Shown here: piece by piece, positions 24,200 through 34,701 of the stretch | How the letters are laid out: each line of letters opens with the position of its first letter | Position numbering within the stretch: the first letter of the stretch is position 1 | NCBI GenBank assembly: GCA_014904985.1 | Contig: MU128994.1 | Location: forward strand, 85,220 to 149,219 | Direction of reading: 5' to 3' | Source of the DNA: Hydnum rufescens UP504 | Taxonomy: Eukaryota; Basidiomycota; Agaricomycetes; Cantharellales; Hydnaceae | DNA length: 64,000 nt | Position numbers and translations under genes: made by a program | Notes under the pieces: generated by a model | Told to the model about the DNA's origin: nothing | The model's database searches: none | The model's input: the letters and a program-made list of their open reading frames with translations, nothing else

Positions 24200-24450
24200 T
24201 TGTTCTGTTTATGAATGACTCACCTATCTTGCAACCACTTTATGAAAGATAACACCTTCTTAGCAACCCTTTTGTTCTGTTTATGAATGACTCACCTATC
24301 TTGCAACCACTTTATGAATGACTCACCTATCATGCAACCACTTTATGAATGACTCACCCTCCTTGACAACCCTATTGTTCTCACATATGACTCACCTAGG
24401 AGTGAGTCATATTCTTTAAACACAGCCACCTTCAGAAAGGTATAAAAGCT
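24200..24450 (+). promoter_or_regulatory. Promoter-like block: repeated TGACTCA sites and a TATA box
   Basis: The heptamer TGACTCA, the consensus of Gcn4/AP-1-type bZIP factors, occurs within a repeated AATGACTCACCTAT unit at about 24214, 24286, 24317, 24348 and 24388. An inverted copy (TGAGTCA) lies at 24403. The last pair forms an 11-bp stem (24385-24395 with 24402-24412). A TATAAAAG follows at 24441. The arrangement resembles the U3 region of an LTR driving plus-strand transcription. Binding is inferred from the motif only. Confidence 0.5.
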
Positions 24451-24529
24451 GGTAGATTTTCCTGTATCCCCCCATCATCTTCTCACTACTGGAATACACT
24501 ACTGTCTACAAATCTGCTTGCATCTGAAG

Positions 24530-25052
24530 AGAGTACTGATCTGAAAGCCATCTGGAGCTAAGTCATATAGAAGGTTGTTAAGACTAAGTCACTGGAAGCC
24601 CTCTACGTGAAATACTGAGCCAAGGATAGTTGCAGGACCTAAGGTTAGAGTTGCTGGACATCCAAGGAAAGGTGAGTAATAACAAAGTTAAGTCAGAAGA
24701 AGAAAGAAACACATTGACATACTAAATCAAGCTTAAACTAGTCTAGAGCCCTCTTTAGAATCTGCATTTTGACCAGGAGGACACAAATAGGTACACACAA
24801 ATAGCAGTAAACAGTTCAATACAACATGTATAAGCCTTTCATAAGCATCCCACAATATATCATTGACTATAGCTAGTCCATACCATCGCCTTACCATCAC
24901 TGAATACCATACACAACTTGTTAGAGAGTGATCAACCATCAGAGTGAACCAGCCCATTGAATAAAAACAGAAATACACTCTCCCATCTACACACTGGCTG
25001 AACCAGAGTTTGATTTGACAGTCATCGGAGCTCCCAATCCTTCTTCTATAAT
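24530..25052 (+). repeat. Copy 1 of a ~0.5-kb sequence repeated in inverted orientation at 63.3-63.9 kb
   Basis: The blocks AGCCATCTGGAGCTAAGTCA, GGTTAGAGTTGCTGGACATC and CTCCCATCTACACACTGGCT recur in the reverse complement of 63277-63865. This copy follows the TGACTCA/TATA block and contains AAAGGTGAGTAA, a possible splice donor, near 24668. The minus-strand ORF at 24733-24978 is not supported as a gene. The identity of the repeat is unknown; it may be the leader of a retroelement. Confidence 0.65.
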
Positions 25053-25137
25053 GGATCCAAATTTATCCACAGGTGTTATCACACTGGGGAGCACACCAAT
25101 CATACTATGTAATATCTAATTATCTATTGTTGAATTA

Positions 25138-25244
25138 GGGTCTTTCACGATAACAAAAATGAGGCAAAAATGCACACAAAACCAATTCAGTTGGCCTCGA
25201 AAACGCTGTTTTTGGGTTCATTTGAGTTCTATCGTGAAACACCC
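25138..25244. mobile_element. MITE-like insertion with 15-bp inverted repeats and TA duplication
   Basis: The ends GGGTCTTTCACGATA and TATCGTGAAACACCC are inverted repeats with one mismatch, flanked on each side by TA. Total length is 107 bp. TA target duplication is typical of Tc1/mariner-type elements. No second copy was seen in the window. Confidence 0.55.
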
Positions 25245-25482
25245 TATTATTATCACAACTTATTTAGAGTACACACTCCTGCTTGCCTAAGGGGCTCACC
25301 CACGCACGCACCACCATGCAGGTTTTTGGCACATTATTGGAACATCTTACTCCATTGTCACATTGTGTGGGTTGTTGGGGGCCACCATTGGTGCAGGCGA
25401 TCATGTGGCTTTCACACGACTGGCTCTAGCAATGATCTGATTATATAGCTCGCAAACTGGCTGGTAAAAGTCAAATATAGTT

Positions 25483-26408
25483 CTAAGTGCCAAGGAAGTT
25501 GACACCCTTCTCAATGTTTTTCTTCAATTTGGGGAGAGCAGCCTGGATACGTTTCTCCTCCTCAGTGGAAAGCTAGCCCAACAGGTGAATCTTGGTGAGT
25601 CCTTCCGGCTGCAAGTAGGGAAGAAATAATAATAAAAATCAAAAACGTAGGTTGCAAATAGGGGCTAGTGGACCACTTACACTCATTGCTAGGGAAGCAT
25701 GTGACACCCTCGCTCTCGTAAAGAGGAGACTTGATGAAGGACAGTGTGATCACTCCCTTGTCACCACCAGAGTAGACAAGAAGGCAAACAACACCAAGAG
25801 TGGTGATACCACACCTTTGTGGGGTTGAACTTGCTTGCCTTCTTCAGGACTTCAGTGATGATCAAGATGGTGGAGTTCACAGGATCTATGTATATAAAAA
25901 TTGACAGAGGGATCAAGTATAGTGCAAGAGAGAGGACAAACCGGAGGTGATGAGAATATGTGCCTCAGGGGTGTCCTCGCCGATGGCCTGAGCGAGGTCC
26001 TGGATGATAGGTGCATTGGTGTTGAATAAATCGACCCACGCAATGTTTGGCTTCTGTGGGACGCCAGCAGCAATGACAATGATCTTGGTTCCCTGGAGTG
26101 CATTGCCAAGCTTCTCCAATATATACCCATTGACTTCTCCAGCAGTAGCAACATGGCTCATATCAGCAGTGATGCCAGGAGCCCTGCTAATATCGTACAG
26201 ACTAAGGGAGTGTGTCGTACTCAGCCAGTCACCGTTTGGTGTATTCTCGTTCCACAGATTGTTGTTTGGGGCATTCATTTCCCAGTTCCGGTTCAGGCAA
26301 TGACCTAGGATAATGTCAGTTAAAGCATAAACTAATGCAAAAAGAGTCTTTTTGCGTGGATGTATCTAGAGGATAATACTTACCAGTGACTGGTAACGCC
26401 ATTGTCAT
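25483..26408 (-). pseudogene. Malate dehydrogenase pseudogene
   Basis: The minus strand encodes recognisable NAD-dependent malate dehydrogenase segments: SLYDISRAPGITADMSHV, IVIAAGVPQKPNI, LFNTNAPIIQDLA, then after an intron (GTTTGT to ATACATAG, about 25930-25880) DPVNSTILIITEVLKKA, and the C-terminal GVITLSFIKSPLYESEGV and KKNIEKGVNFLGT with TAG at 25485-25483. Missing are the N-terminal glycine-rich NAD-binding loop and about 130-150 residues of the middle, including the catalytic His region. There is a frameshift after the second segment (ITTLGVV lies in another frame) and a stop before the last helix. A possible first exon (MTMALPVTG, from 26408, donor GTAAGT) is joined in frame and is not malate dehydrogenase sequence. 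The enzyme cannot work. Confidence 0.8.
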
Positions 26409-26466
26409 GCTAACTGCCAAAATTCTTCCCACACTTGAGCAGCATCGAGCTTATGGAGTCCGGAAA

Positions 26467-27006
26467 TTAGCATAGGTATGCTGTACCTCTGCAGTGAGTT
26501 AATCGGGAATATCTGTGCCTTTTGTCTGCAACCATATGATTTGAGAGACACAACAAACAAAAAATGGGAACTGGAGGGTTGGCACAGCACCAACCTCTGG
26601 ACCTCCTTAAGACTGTAACCGCATCTCTATATGCTGTTTGCTGCTCAGTACTGAACACCAGTCTCACTGGCGTTTGGTGTCCTGTCATCACAACACACGT
26701 GTTCTGTAGGGATCCCACTTTTGCTGGCGTTCGAAGCATCCCTGACCCATGGAGCTGGATACCACATAGATACTTACCTTCACGACAAAAATGCAAACGA
26801 CTGGCCCTATTTTGTGGAGGGGAGGTTTGTCTGTTACTGTGGTAACTCTCGTAAGTACTAAAGGTTGTATCATCCCAAGCATTAATCTTTCTTTCCATCA
26901 TTAGCTCTTTTGCTTCATTCATGGACTTGCCAAAACATGGGGCAATGGTTTTGGAAGTGCGAAAATGGGGGATGTCGCTTCTGGCATATGTATCACTATG
27001 AATCAT
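26467..27006 (-). CDS. Hypothetical 179-codon ORF upstream of the malate dehydrogenase remnant
   Basis: An uninterrupted minus-strand ORF that starts MIHSDTYARSDIPHF. No domain, signal peptide or membrane segment stands out, and it has no counterpart elsewhere in the window. It could be chance or the 5' part of the chimeric malate dehydrogenase transcript. The support is length alone. Confidence 0.2.
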   Translation of the reverse strand: MIHSDTYARSDIPHFRTSKTIAPCFGKSMNEAKELMMERKINAWDDTTFSTYESYHSNRQTSPPQNRASRLHFCREGKYLCGIQLHGSGMLRTPAKVGSLQNTCVVMTGHQTPVRLVFSTEQQTAYRDAVTVLRRSRGWCCANPPVPIFCLLCLSNHMVADKRHRYSRLTHCRGTAYLC

Positions 27007-27060
27007 TGTGAAATATAGATTGCAACTAATCTACATTGTTTCTTTAGGCTGGTCCAATCA

Positions 27061-27623
27061 TTGTGGCGCATCCGAACCCCCACCCCCCAGCCTGAAGACT
27101 TTCAGATGAGGGGAACTCCCCAATCGTCCGTCCCCCAGTCGTCTGTCCCCCAGTCATCCATCCCCCAGTTGTCTGTCCCCCAGTTGTTCGTCCCCAGTCA
27201 TTCATCCCCCAGTCATCTGTCCCCCAGTCATCCATCCCCAAATCAGCATTGCCACAATCATCGTTACTGCAGTTGTCATTCTCTCCATCGTCGTTCCCTC
27301 AATCGCTGTTCCTGCAATCATCATTCCTGCAATCATCATTCCTGCAATCATCATTCCTGCAATCATCATTCCCCCAAGCATCATTCCCCAAGCATCATTC
27401 CCACAATCAACCTCTCTCCCCTTGGCACAACCATCCCCCCCATCATTCTGTCTCTAGCACCGTGCTATCGAATCGAATCGTTTCTTTGGAGATAGAGCTC
27501 CAGGAGGTCACAGAGGTGCTAGAGGCGATGACCCAGTTGAGGGATGAAGCACACCTTGCACTTGGAAATATTTTGGCAGCCCTGAATACCATTGTAGAAA
27601 ACACACAGCTTGGTGGCACCTAG
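27061..27623 (+). pseudogene. Low-complexity repeat ORF with a coiled-coil tail
   Basis: Two micro-repeats form most of the sequence: a 12-nt CCCCAGTCGTCT-like unit (27118-27240) and a 15-nt CAATCATCATTCCTG unit (about 27300-27400). They read as Pro-Gln-Ser and Leu-Gln-Ser repeats in different frames, so slippage has probably shifted the frame. From about 27475 a non-repetitive tail in the second frame (SLEIELQEVTEVLEAMTQL, ending at 27623) has heptad spacing suitable for a coiled coil. No homologue was recognised. Confidence 0.35.
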
Positions 27624-28031
27624 TTTCTCATTGTCATTCATCTTGCCTTCCGCTCAAAAAAAATGCTTTGTATATATCATGTACGCAATAATGATTTCGT
27701 TTGATATGCCCTCTCAAAAAAAAGAAGATAACCTGGGACCCATAGCACAGGTCATTGCCATGAAGTGCCTCCCAAGTTGGACATCTTCGAGCTGCCAACA
27801 GTAAATTCTGTATCTTGTGCTTTTTTGCCCTCCCTGTCGCTCACTGCGGTGACCTGTTTTGTCTTCCCTGAATCCATGTGTCTTTCACAAATCAGTAAGT
27901 GTAGAAGTTCAATCAAGTTCCATCACTATAGCATTTTTATTGTACCAATGCCGAACTCTCGCCATGTTCAGTATCAGACGTCGGCACTCTCTAATGTCTG
28001 ATCCTGTTCGGCATCACTCTTAGCCTAGGAA
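27624..28031. other. Stretch without a recognised gene
   Basis: No convincing ORF or repeat is seen here except two short A tracts near 27655 and 27716. It leads into the minisatellite in front of KDZ element 1. Confidence 0.35.
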
Positions 28032-28315
28032 GGCATTTGTCAAGTTCAGTGCCAGATGTTGATTTTCTTTTGCATCTGGTATCTTGTCTGGCAGTATACA
28101 AAAGGCATTTGCTAAGTTCAGTGCTAGACGTCGACTTTCTCTCATGTCTGGTATCTTGTCTGGCAGTATACAAAAGGCACTTGCTAAGCTCAGTGCTAGA
28201 CATTGACTTTCTCTCACGTCTGGTATTTTGTCTGGCACTATACAAGGCACTCATCAAGTTCAGTGCTAGATGTCGACTTTCTCTTGCATCTGGTATTCTG
28301 TCTGACTCTTTGCAT
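28032..28315 (+). repeat. 72-bp minisatellite upstream of KDZ element 1
   Basis: Four copies begin at 28032, 28104, 28176 and 28246 with a GGCA..TG..AAG.TCAGTGC motif and contain CTGGTATCTTGTCTGGCA. Units are 70-72 bp and nearly identical. The array stops where the transposase reading frame begins. Confidence 0.9.
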
Positions 28316-31300
28316 TGATTTTGCCTCCCATCTATGGCCAACAAAGGAAAGAGAGGAGGACCAAGCCAGCCGACTACACCATCCCTCCCATCCCCATCAC
28401 CCCACCAGTAAAGTCTTCAGGTCTGTCTGCTAAATCCAGTAAACATCCCAGTCAAGCACAATTTCCAAAGGCTGAAATTATTGGTCAAGGCCCCTCAGGA
28501 CCCATATATACAGGGGATTGTAGTGTATCTACATGAGGTACTCCACAATCCGAGGATCTCCACCATGCCGTTCCTTCTGATTTCGCAGCACTGTACCCAC
28601 TGAATCTGGACTATGATCCCTATTTGGTCCCCAAGACGCACACACACTATCTAGCAAAAGAGTCGAGGCATGCGAGACGCAAACATGCGCAAGCCACTCG
28701 CTGGAGCCAAACCATCCTTCCTGCTCTCATTAGACCCTTCATGCAGTGGAAGTGTGAGCAAATATTGTTGTGACAGACACCTGCCTCACAAAGGGGGACT
28801 GATAATAGCACGTGCTCCTGCTCCAATTGTCACTGGCCTCTGAAGGCTGTGTGTGTATCAATTGAAGGTGTGCTCACTCTCCATTACTTATAGCTGACGC
28901 CTGTTTGTTTATGCTTACGACTTCAATCTAGCTCTTTGTGATGTTGATATCACTGTCTGCACCTGCTGCCCAGCCCCACAACAGCTGGTGCAGATGGGGT
29001 ACTTCCCTTGCTCACCAGTCTATCCTACGCTTGCTGTGAGCCTGGACATGCTTGAGCTTGTCTCTACCCTTTTCGTCCTTGCTGTGCCTAATGAAAGAGC
29101 ATGGGCCACTACAATAACAAAATACCTCAAGAACTGTGGCCATGAATTTGCTACCGGAGATGCTCCGCAACGTCGATTTTCATCTGCCCTTTCCCAGTAT
29201 CAAGTTCTGATACAACTGGTGGATGGGGCGATGGGTAAAATCATTGATGATGCAAGGGAGAAGACTACTGCGATGTTCAGGGCTCTCGATGATGAGACAC
29301 CTGTTCATGGGCGAGAGTATGCAAATGTGCAGATGTTAGCTGGTCGCATTCAAATTGCACACAATGATATCAGTCACCCATCAACCCCTCCACCTCGAGA
29401 AAGACCCAGCACCAATCTCTGCGATGCCTGCCCCCTTTGCTTTGGTGGTGATCTGGATATAGTAATACCTGGAGTCCATCTCATTGTGTGCCTCGACGCC
29501 AACTTCCAGTTGAAGAGGAACAGGGACAAAGATAGAAGAAAGGAGTTTGCAGGCCTACCAGGATCTTTGGATCCTAAAGTCATCTCACCAAGAACAATCT
29601 TCCTCAGTGAAGTACAGATCCGGGAGTGGGAAGAGAGGGTTGAGGTTTTGTGACCATCCAAACCAAAGATGGGTTGTAAGTGGAAAGCTGGCGAGATGGA
29701 GGAGACCAAGGGTGATTTGATGGGTGGAGGATGGCCTGATGAGATTGAACTGGGCATGAACTTACCCAATGCGACTTATGATGCCTGTAGAGACTCCTTT
29801 GTGGCTGCCGATGGTAACTGTATCAAGGCATCGCCCACGTATTTTGACTTGACTGGTGTGATGGCCTTGCTCTGCCATCATGATCATCCCCTGGTACTGG
29901 CAAACCTGAAAACAGCTGGCAAAAAACAGTTCTATGCCCTTGCTCTCATATCTGCCTTGATGGAGTCGATTCCTAACCATTGGAGAGTTGGAGTTCTCTA
30001 CAATATTGGGTGTCAGATGCATAGGACACTTCAAAAATGGGACCTCATGCCTGAATATCTGCATTGACTCAAATTCACCATCTCAATATTCCATGCCTAT
30101 GGACACCAATGGGCATGCCAATTGTGGTATCACCCTCAGAAGGCTGTGATGTGGGGTTTATCTGATGGAGAGGGGTGTGAGCACTTCTGGAGTGATCTTT
30201 GGAAGCTTATCCCAGGTCTCCATGTTGCAGGTGTGAGTTGGAGTTGGTGATTGCATTTGAATGTTACCTGTATTCCTTACCAAGTTTTTCTTCTAGCATC
30301 ACCGTCGTCTTTTCATTCTTGATCGCCAAGCTGAGCACATCCTTGAGATGAAACATAAGGGGATGGGAAGGTGGTTGTGTGACTGGGTCCATCGAGCTGA
30401 TGAGCGGCTTGGTGAAGCCTTGATGGCTGTGGGGAAGCATCCCCATGGGTTGGATGTGGAAGGGCTCCTTGTGCAGTTCAATGAACAGCGGGAGTTCCAA
30501 ACCAAGTCTGTCAATCGTGAGTAGATTATTTGTGTATGCTTTATCATGATAGTAATCATTGGCTGTCTTAGGGCAATCAAAAACAAAGGGAACACAAGCG
30601 ATAGAGCAAATTCTATCCCTTGAGATGATGGTCCAATCCCAACATGCAATACTTGTACACCTCTTGAAGGAATTAGGGAGTTTGGCAGTGGATGATAGTG
30701 TTGGGGGCAGGCTTTATGTGAGGAGTGGAAGGAGAGGGTGAAGATGGCCCAAGACACTATATCACAACTTGAAGACAATATTGCAAGGAAAACCAAGGCA
30801 CTTCGACTTGAAGACCATGCATCAGCAGACTGTCTTGCCAACCTCAAGAAGGACAAATGGATCAACCTACAACTCAATATCCATGTCCTTCGTGACCAGC
30901 TAATCACAAAACTCTGTGCTTGCAAATTTGAGCTTGCTAACTTAGAGTGTGCACATGCAAGTCGGGCCATGGGTATGTGTGCAAAATTTTATGTCTGATT
31001 TCATGTCTATAATTGATCAGACTCCAGATCAGAAAACCAAGAGCCATGTCGAAAAGGCAGTTAAACAGCATGCCCCAGGAATCAAGGCTACAGTCCATAA
31101 ATACAATGCCAAGTGGAAGGAAATGCTGAAGGAGTGAGGGAAGAATGGTGTACAGAGGGATGCATATGTTCCACTGGAGCTTGTGATGGAGGGATTATTC
31201 AATTTGGACGTCGATCAGGACATTTGGGAGAATGCTGACATGGTGGACTTCGAGGGGGGGAGATTCCTTTGTGGCTTGCTAATAAGGAGGTTTGGGATGG

Positions 31301-31841
31301 AATTAGGGCAGCCCAGGAGGTCAAAAGTCATCAAGAAGAGCTTTGCTGATGTTGAGTATTCAAACCTTCATGCTTGGTTTGTTGAGGAATATGAAGCAGT
31401 CCACAACGTATTCAAGTTCGGCAATGGTGTGAGTCTTCAATACTCTTTCCTGATTTGGAAGCTTATTATAATGTCCACAAAGATGATGATGTAGCATTCT
31501 TTGCATTGCTTCACTTACATGTTCTCTTTAACAGGATGAAGACATGGGAACGCAGCCTTGCTACAATTACTATTCCTGTGGGCACAGTAGATTGGAGTTG
31601 GATTTCAATGCCACCACCTGTCAACCATCCTTGGACATGCAGGAAAGCCCTACAAGGCATCCCACAGCTGGGGGAAAGAGATGAGGATGGGGACGTGAGC
31701 TCTGATGATGATGATGGGGTTGAGCTAGAGCTGGTTGCAGAGTTAGAGGATGTCAGATTTCTAGGTGACTTGGATCATCTGATTGGTGAGGGTGATTGGT
31801 CTGAGGGAGAGGGACAAGACAATGTAATGGTAGATTTATAG
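28315..31841 (+). pseudogene. KDZ-type transposase gene (copy 1), decayed
   Basis: KDZ (Kyakuja-Dileera-Zisupton) DNA transposases are large DDE-type enzymes common in basidiomycetes. Seen here in order: an N-terminal basic part (28600-28760); a cysteine cluster (CSCSNC near 28820, CTCCPA near 28965) split by an intron; FPCSP..PTLAVSLDML; the first catalytic Asp in CLDANFQLKRNRDKDR (about 29490); LYNIGCQMH at 30000, where the second catalytic Asp is Asn; YGHQWACQLWYHP; the catalytic Glu in GLSDGEGCEHFW (about 30165); and a helical C-terminal region to 31841. In-frame TGA codons occur at 28534, 28771, 29651, 30065 and 31135. At the last four, either KDZ copy 2 or the family consensus has Arg at or next to the position. 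Several introns are likely. The protein is not functional. Confidence 0.85.
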
Positions 31842-32272
31842 ACTTCATCCTCAGTGTTATGTGCAAGTTCAGAATTCTGCTAAGTGCTCTGAGTTGGGCC
31901 CAAGTCTTCCTTGTGTTCAGCAAAACCTGGGAAGTCACCTATTTGGGGCCAGTTGAGTCCAGTTGAGCCCAGTTAAGCCCACTTGGGCCCAGATTTGGGC
32001 ACAACATTGTTCTCCGTACCATCATCAATCAATTTTGGGTGCACATTGGGCCCAACTATATATTGATCTCCATAGGTACCTATTCTGCTACAGTTTTGTG
32101 CCTTAGATTGATGTAAAATATGGCTGACCAGCCTGGACATGAAGTGTAGCCCAACATCTAGCTTGAGGTGTTTGCCTAACACAAGGTGGGTGAATGATTT
32201 GAGCAGGTGATGGATCCAAATTCCAAACTGTGCTGATGTCACTTTCTTCCACAAGCCATGTTTATGACCCCC
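31842..32272. other. Stretch between KDZ 1 and the solo LTR
   Basis: It has a short run of CCCAGTTGAG/CCAGTT repeats (about 31945-31985). On the minus strand there is a 110-codon ORF (31973-32305) with coding-like composition but no recognised domain. The right end joins the direct repeat flanking the LTR. Confidence 0.3.
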
Positions 32273-32315
32273 CTGCTGAGGATGCTGTGGTGCCCTCTGG
32301 AGCATTGCATCATCC
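32273..32315 (+). repeat. 43-bp direct repeat, left copy flanking the solo LTR
   Basis: It matches 33745-33787 with six mismatches (starts CTGCTGAGGATGC, ends GCATTGCATCATCC). The solo LTR and 58 further bases lie between the copies. Confidence 0.8.
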
Positions 32316-32319
32316 CTGC

Positions 32320-33686
32320 TGTAAGCAGGAATCTCCTAAGAGACTATGCTACAGTCCAAGATTATTGAATTGAGGATGAAAGGAGAGGGCCACAGAGTCA
32401 ATCTGTAGGTTAAGGTCCAATTGAATGAAAGGCCTTGAGGTTGAGAAATTGTCTTGCTAGGGTGGGCTTGCTCTAACAATGAATGAATGGAGGATTTAAT
32501 TCAGAAATCACACTGATGGCTCTCCTCTTGAGGGCCTATCCAAAGCATGAACAATACTAGATGTATTCTGGAAGTCACCCTGATGCCAACAGCTGTCCTT
32601 CAAGACTTTAGAGACTGAGGGTGAGGGGGAAATCAATCAAAATTCACATCCCCTGCACTTAATATACATCTTGGAATAATGCCATGGTAACCGTCAGAAA
32701 GGTGGGGTTAAGGTGAGAATGATGAAAAAGAGATTGTGTCAAAAGCTTCAAAACTGAAGGAGATATTCAATTAACAAGTCAGAATAGGGGAATATGGCTT
32801 AACCAAGGTATTCCTCCTCTCCTACTGAACAGAATCCCTTGGGGAAAGGTGGAACTGGTCTCCCTAGACGTACCCTCCATCAGACATAGGGTTCCGGAAC
32901 CATAATTGCCTTTAGTAATCAGAAAAGCGGAGGTAAAAGTGAAATGAGACATGGGGAGACTAAATTGCAGAAAGCCAAGTTCTAATACACTCGTTTTGCC
33001 CTTGGTACCATTTGATGTGGATTCTCAGCGTCTTTCCAGGGGTGGTCATTAATAACGAATCGGATCAAAACTGGTGGGGATATTTGCAAATTACTGAAGG
33101 ATAGTGTGGAGAATGAGGTAAAATCGACCTGGAGGATGCAGTTCGCATCCGATAAACGCGTATGTGGTACCTTTGGATAGGTATTGATCATCGCTTTCTG
33201 GGAGCTATCTTGCCGAGTCGATCCGATCAAAAATGAGTGAGATATTCGCGAAATACTCCTTGAGGGTATGGGAATAGCCCCTATTTAACATGTGACTAAT
33301 CCACGAGTTGGATCCAAAGGATTAGGCAATCTTGATTATATAATTGGGACTCATATATCCCTGCTGAGGCAATGAGCAATGCATAATGGATTGAGTACCA
33401 AACAAACAGGGCAAGTTGAATTGCCTGAGCCACAGTTGGCTGGGCTTGAAGTAACTACAATTTGAGGTAGTCTGTTGAAGACTTGGAGATGGACAAATAA
33501 ATGTCTTGTGTACAAGGTGGAGGAAAGAGAAATAAAATGGGTCTTGGAGAATTGAAATCCACATCATATGGCAATCAAAGGAATGATAGGTATTTGAAGG
33601 ATTGGAATTGAATAAATTGGATTCATTTGAGGAGGTAGTTGGGTCCTGAAGCGGAATCTATGTAGTAGGGTTTTATCCCTCCAACA
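32320..33686 (-). repeat. Solo gypsy LTR (1367 bp)
   Basis: It is a full-length relative of the LTR at 14826-16208, with TG...CA ends (TGTAAGCAGGAATC to TTATCCCTCCAACA). CTGC is present on both sides, a possible 4-bp target duplication. No internal retroelement sequence remains, as expected after LTR-LTR recombination. Confidence 0.85.
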
Positions 33687-33744
33687 CTGCAAGGGTCAAG
33701 AACTATGTTCTGGCAGTGGAACCCCTTCAATGGTTCAAGATCCC

Positions 33745-33787
33745 CTGCTGAGGATGCCATGATGCACTCTGGAGCATTGCGTCATCC
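33745..33787 (+). repeat. 43-bp direct repeat, right copy flanking the solo LTR
   Basis: This is the partner of 32273-32315. It lies in an ORF-like segment (33705-33920) with no recognised domain. Confidence 0.8.
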
Positions 33788-34410
33788 TCGTGAGGATCCA
33801 GAACTTGTTGGTTCAACCCTTCCGACTCTCCTCCTTACCTGGGAGTTATCTGAAGCTTCTGTTGAACATATGTCGTCAGTTTGCATCATGGTTAGCTTGT
33901 CTTATGTGCCTCGACCATAGATCTCACAGAACCCTTCATGTGGTCAAGCTCAGGACAGCTGTCAAATACCATCTACCATCCATTGGAGGAATATCCTGAC
34001 CTTTGCACCCTCACTGTCACCTCAGGGGAGATATCAGCTGACATCAGTACATTTCTGTCTCACTAGTTATTGCACCATCGCTAATCTATACTTAGTCTCT
34101 AATTTATCATGGCCATATTTTTGTCACCAACCTTGGAGCTTGATGTACACCAACAGTTGCCAGTCATTCCAGTATATCAATCAGCTGCCAAATGCTTGGT
34201 TGGAGACTTATCCTTCTTTTGCCTTCTATGAAGGCAGTATGAATGTCAATGGACCCTGGTCCGCTGACACCCTCTCCCAATGATACACTCTCCACAGCCC
34301 CTCTCAACTTAGTTGCCCATCTGACTTTACATGATTTCCTCAAATATGGAATAAACATCTCCCTTACCTACCTTACATTTATCACCACCTGAGTGATCCA
34401 AACACCCTTC
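33788..34410. other. Stretch without a recognised gene
   Basis: Short ORFs only, with no repeat. It lies between the solo LTR flank and the copia LTR. Confidence 0.35.
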
Positions 34411-34649
34411 TGTTGAGCATCAGACACTCCAAGCACTGATCCGAAGTCCACTTGCTGCTACAGGCAAGTAACTCTGCTTGCCAATAGCAGCCCATGGCCC
34501 AATCTCCTATATATACCCAATGTTTTCCTGGAGCGCGATAATCATTTCTACACTGGTGATTGCACTACAGGCAAGCTCCTTTGTCCACCTGTAATCACAC
34601 CTTCCGTAGTCTAATCTATAACCGTTTCTATGCCAGTGATCACACTACA
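34411..34649 (+). repeat. Ty1/copia 5' LTR (about 239 bp)
   Basis: Proposed from TGTTGAGCATCAGAC to GATCACACTACA, giving TG...CA ends. A TATATATA lies near 34511. The right end directly adjoins a tRNA-complementary sequence. No second copy is present to prove the left end. A CTACAGG-containing motif is repeated within it at about 34566 and 34645. Confidence 0.6.
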
Positions 34650-34666
34650 GGTTATGGGCCCATCAG
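34650..34666 (+). other. Copia primer binding site complementary to initiator tRNA anticodon region
   Basis: GGTTATGGGCCC directly follows the LTR. Its complement, GGGCCCATAACC, contains a CAT anticodon in the stem-loop context of initiator tRNA-Met. Copia elements are known to use such internal half-tRNA primers. Confidence 0.55.
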
Positions 34667-34701
34667 CTTAACCTTATTGCCACCAATACATCTTGCCAGA
34701 T

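Noticed and set aside
24733..24978. 81-codon minus-strand ORF with hydrophobic stretches
   Set aside because: The inverted copy at 63.3-63.9 kb does not preserve the frame.
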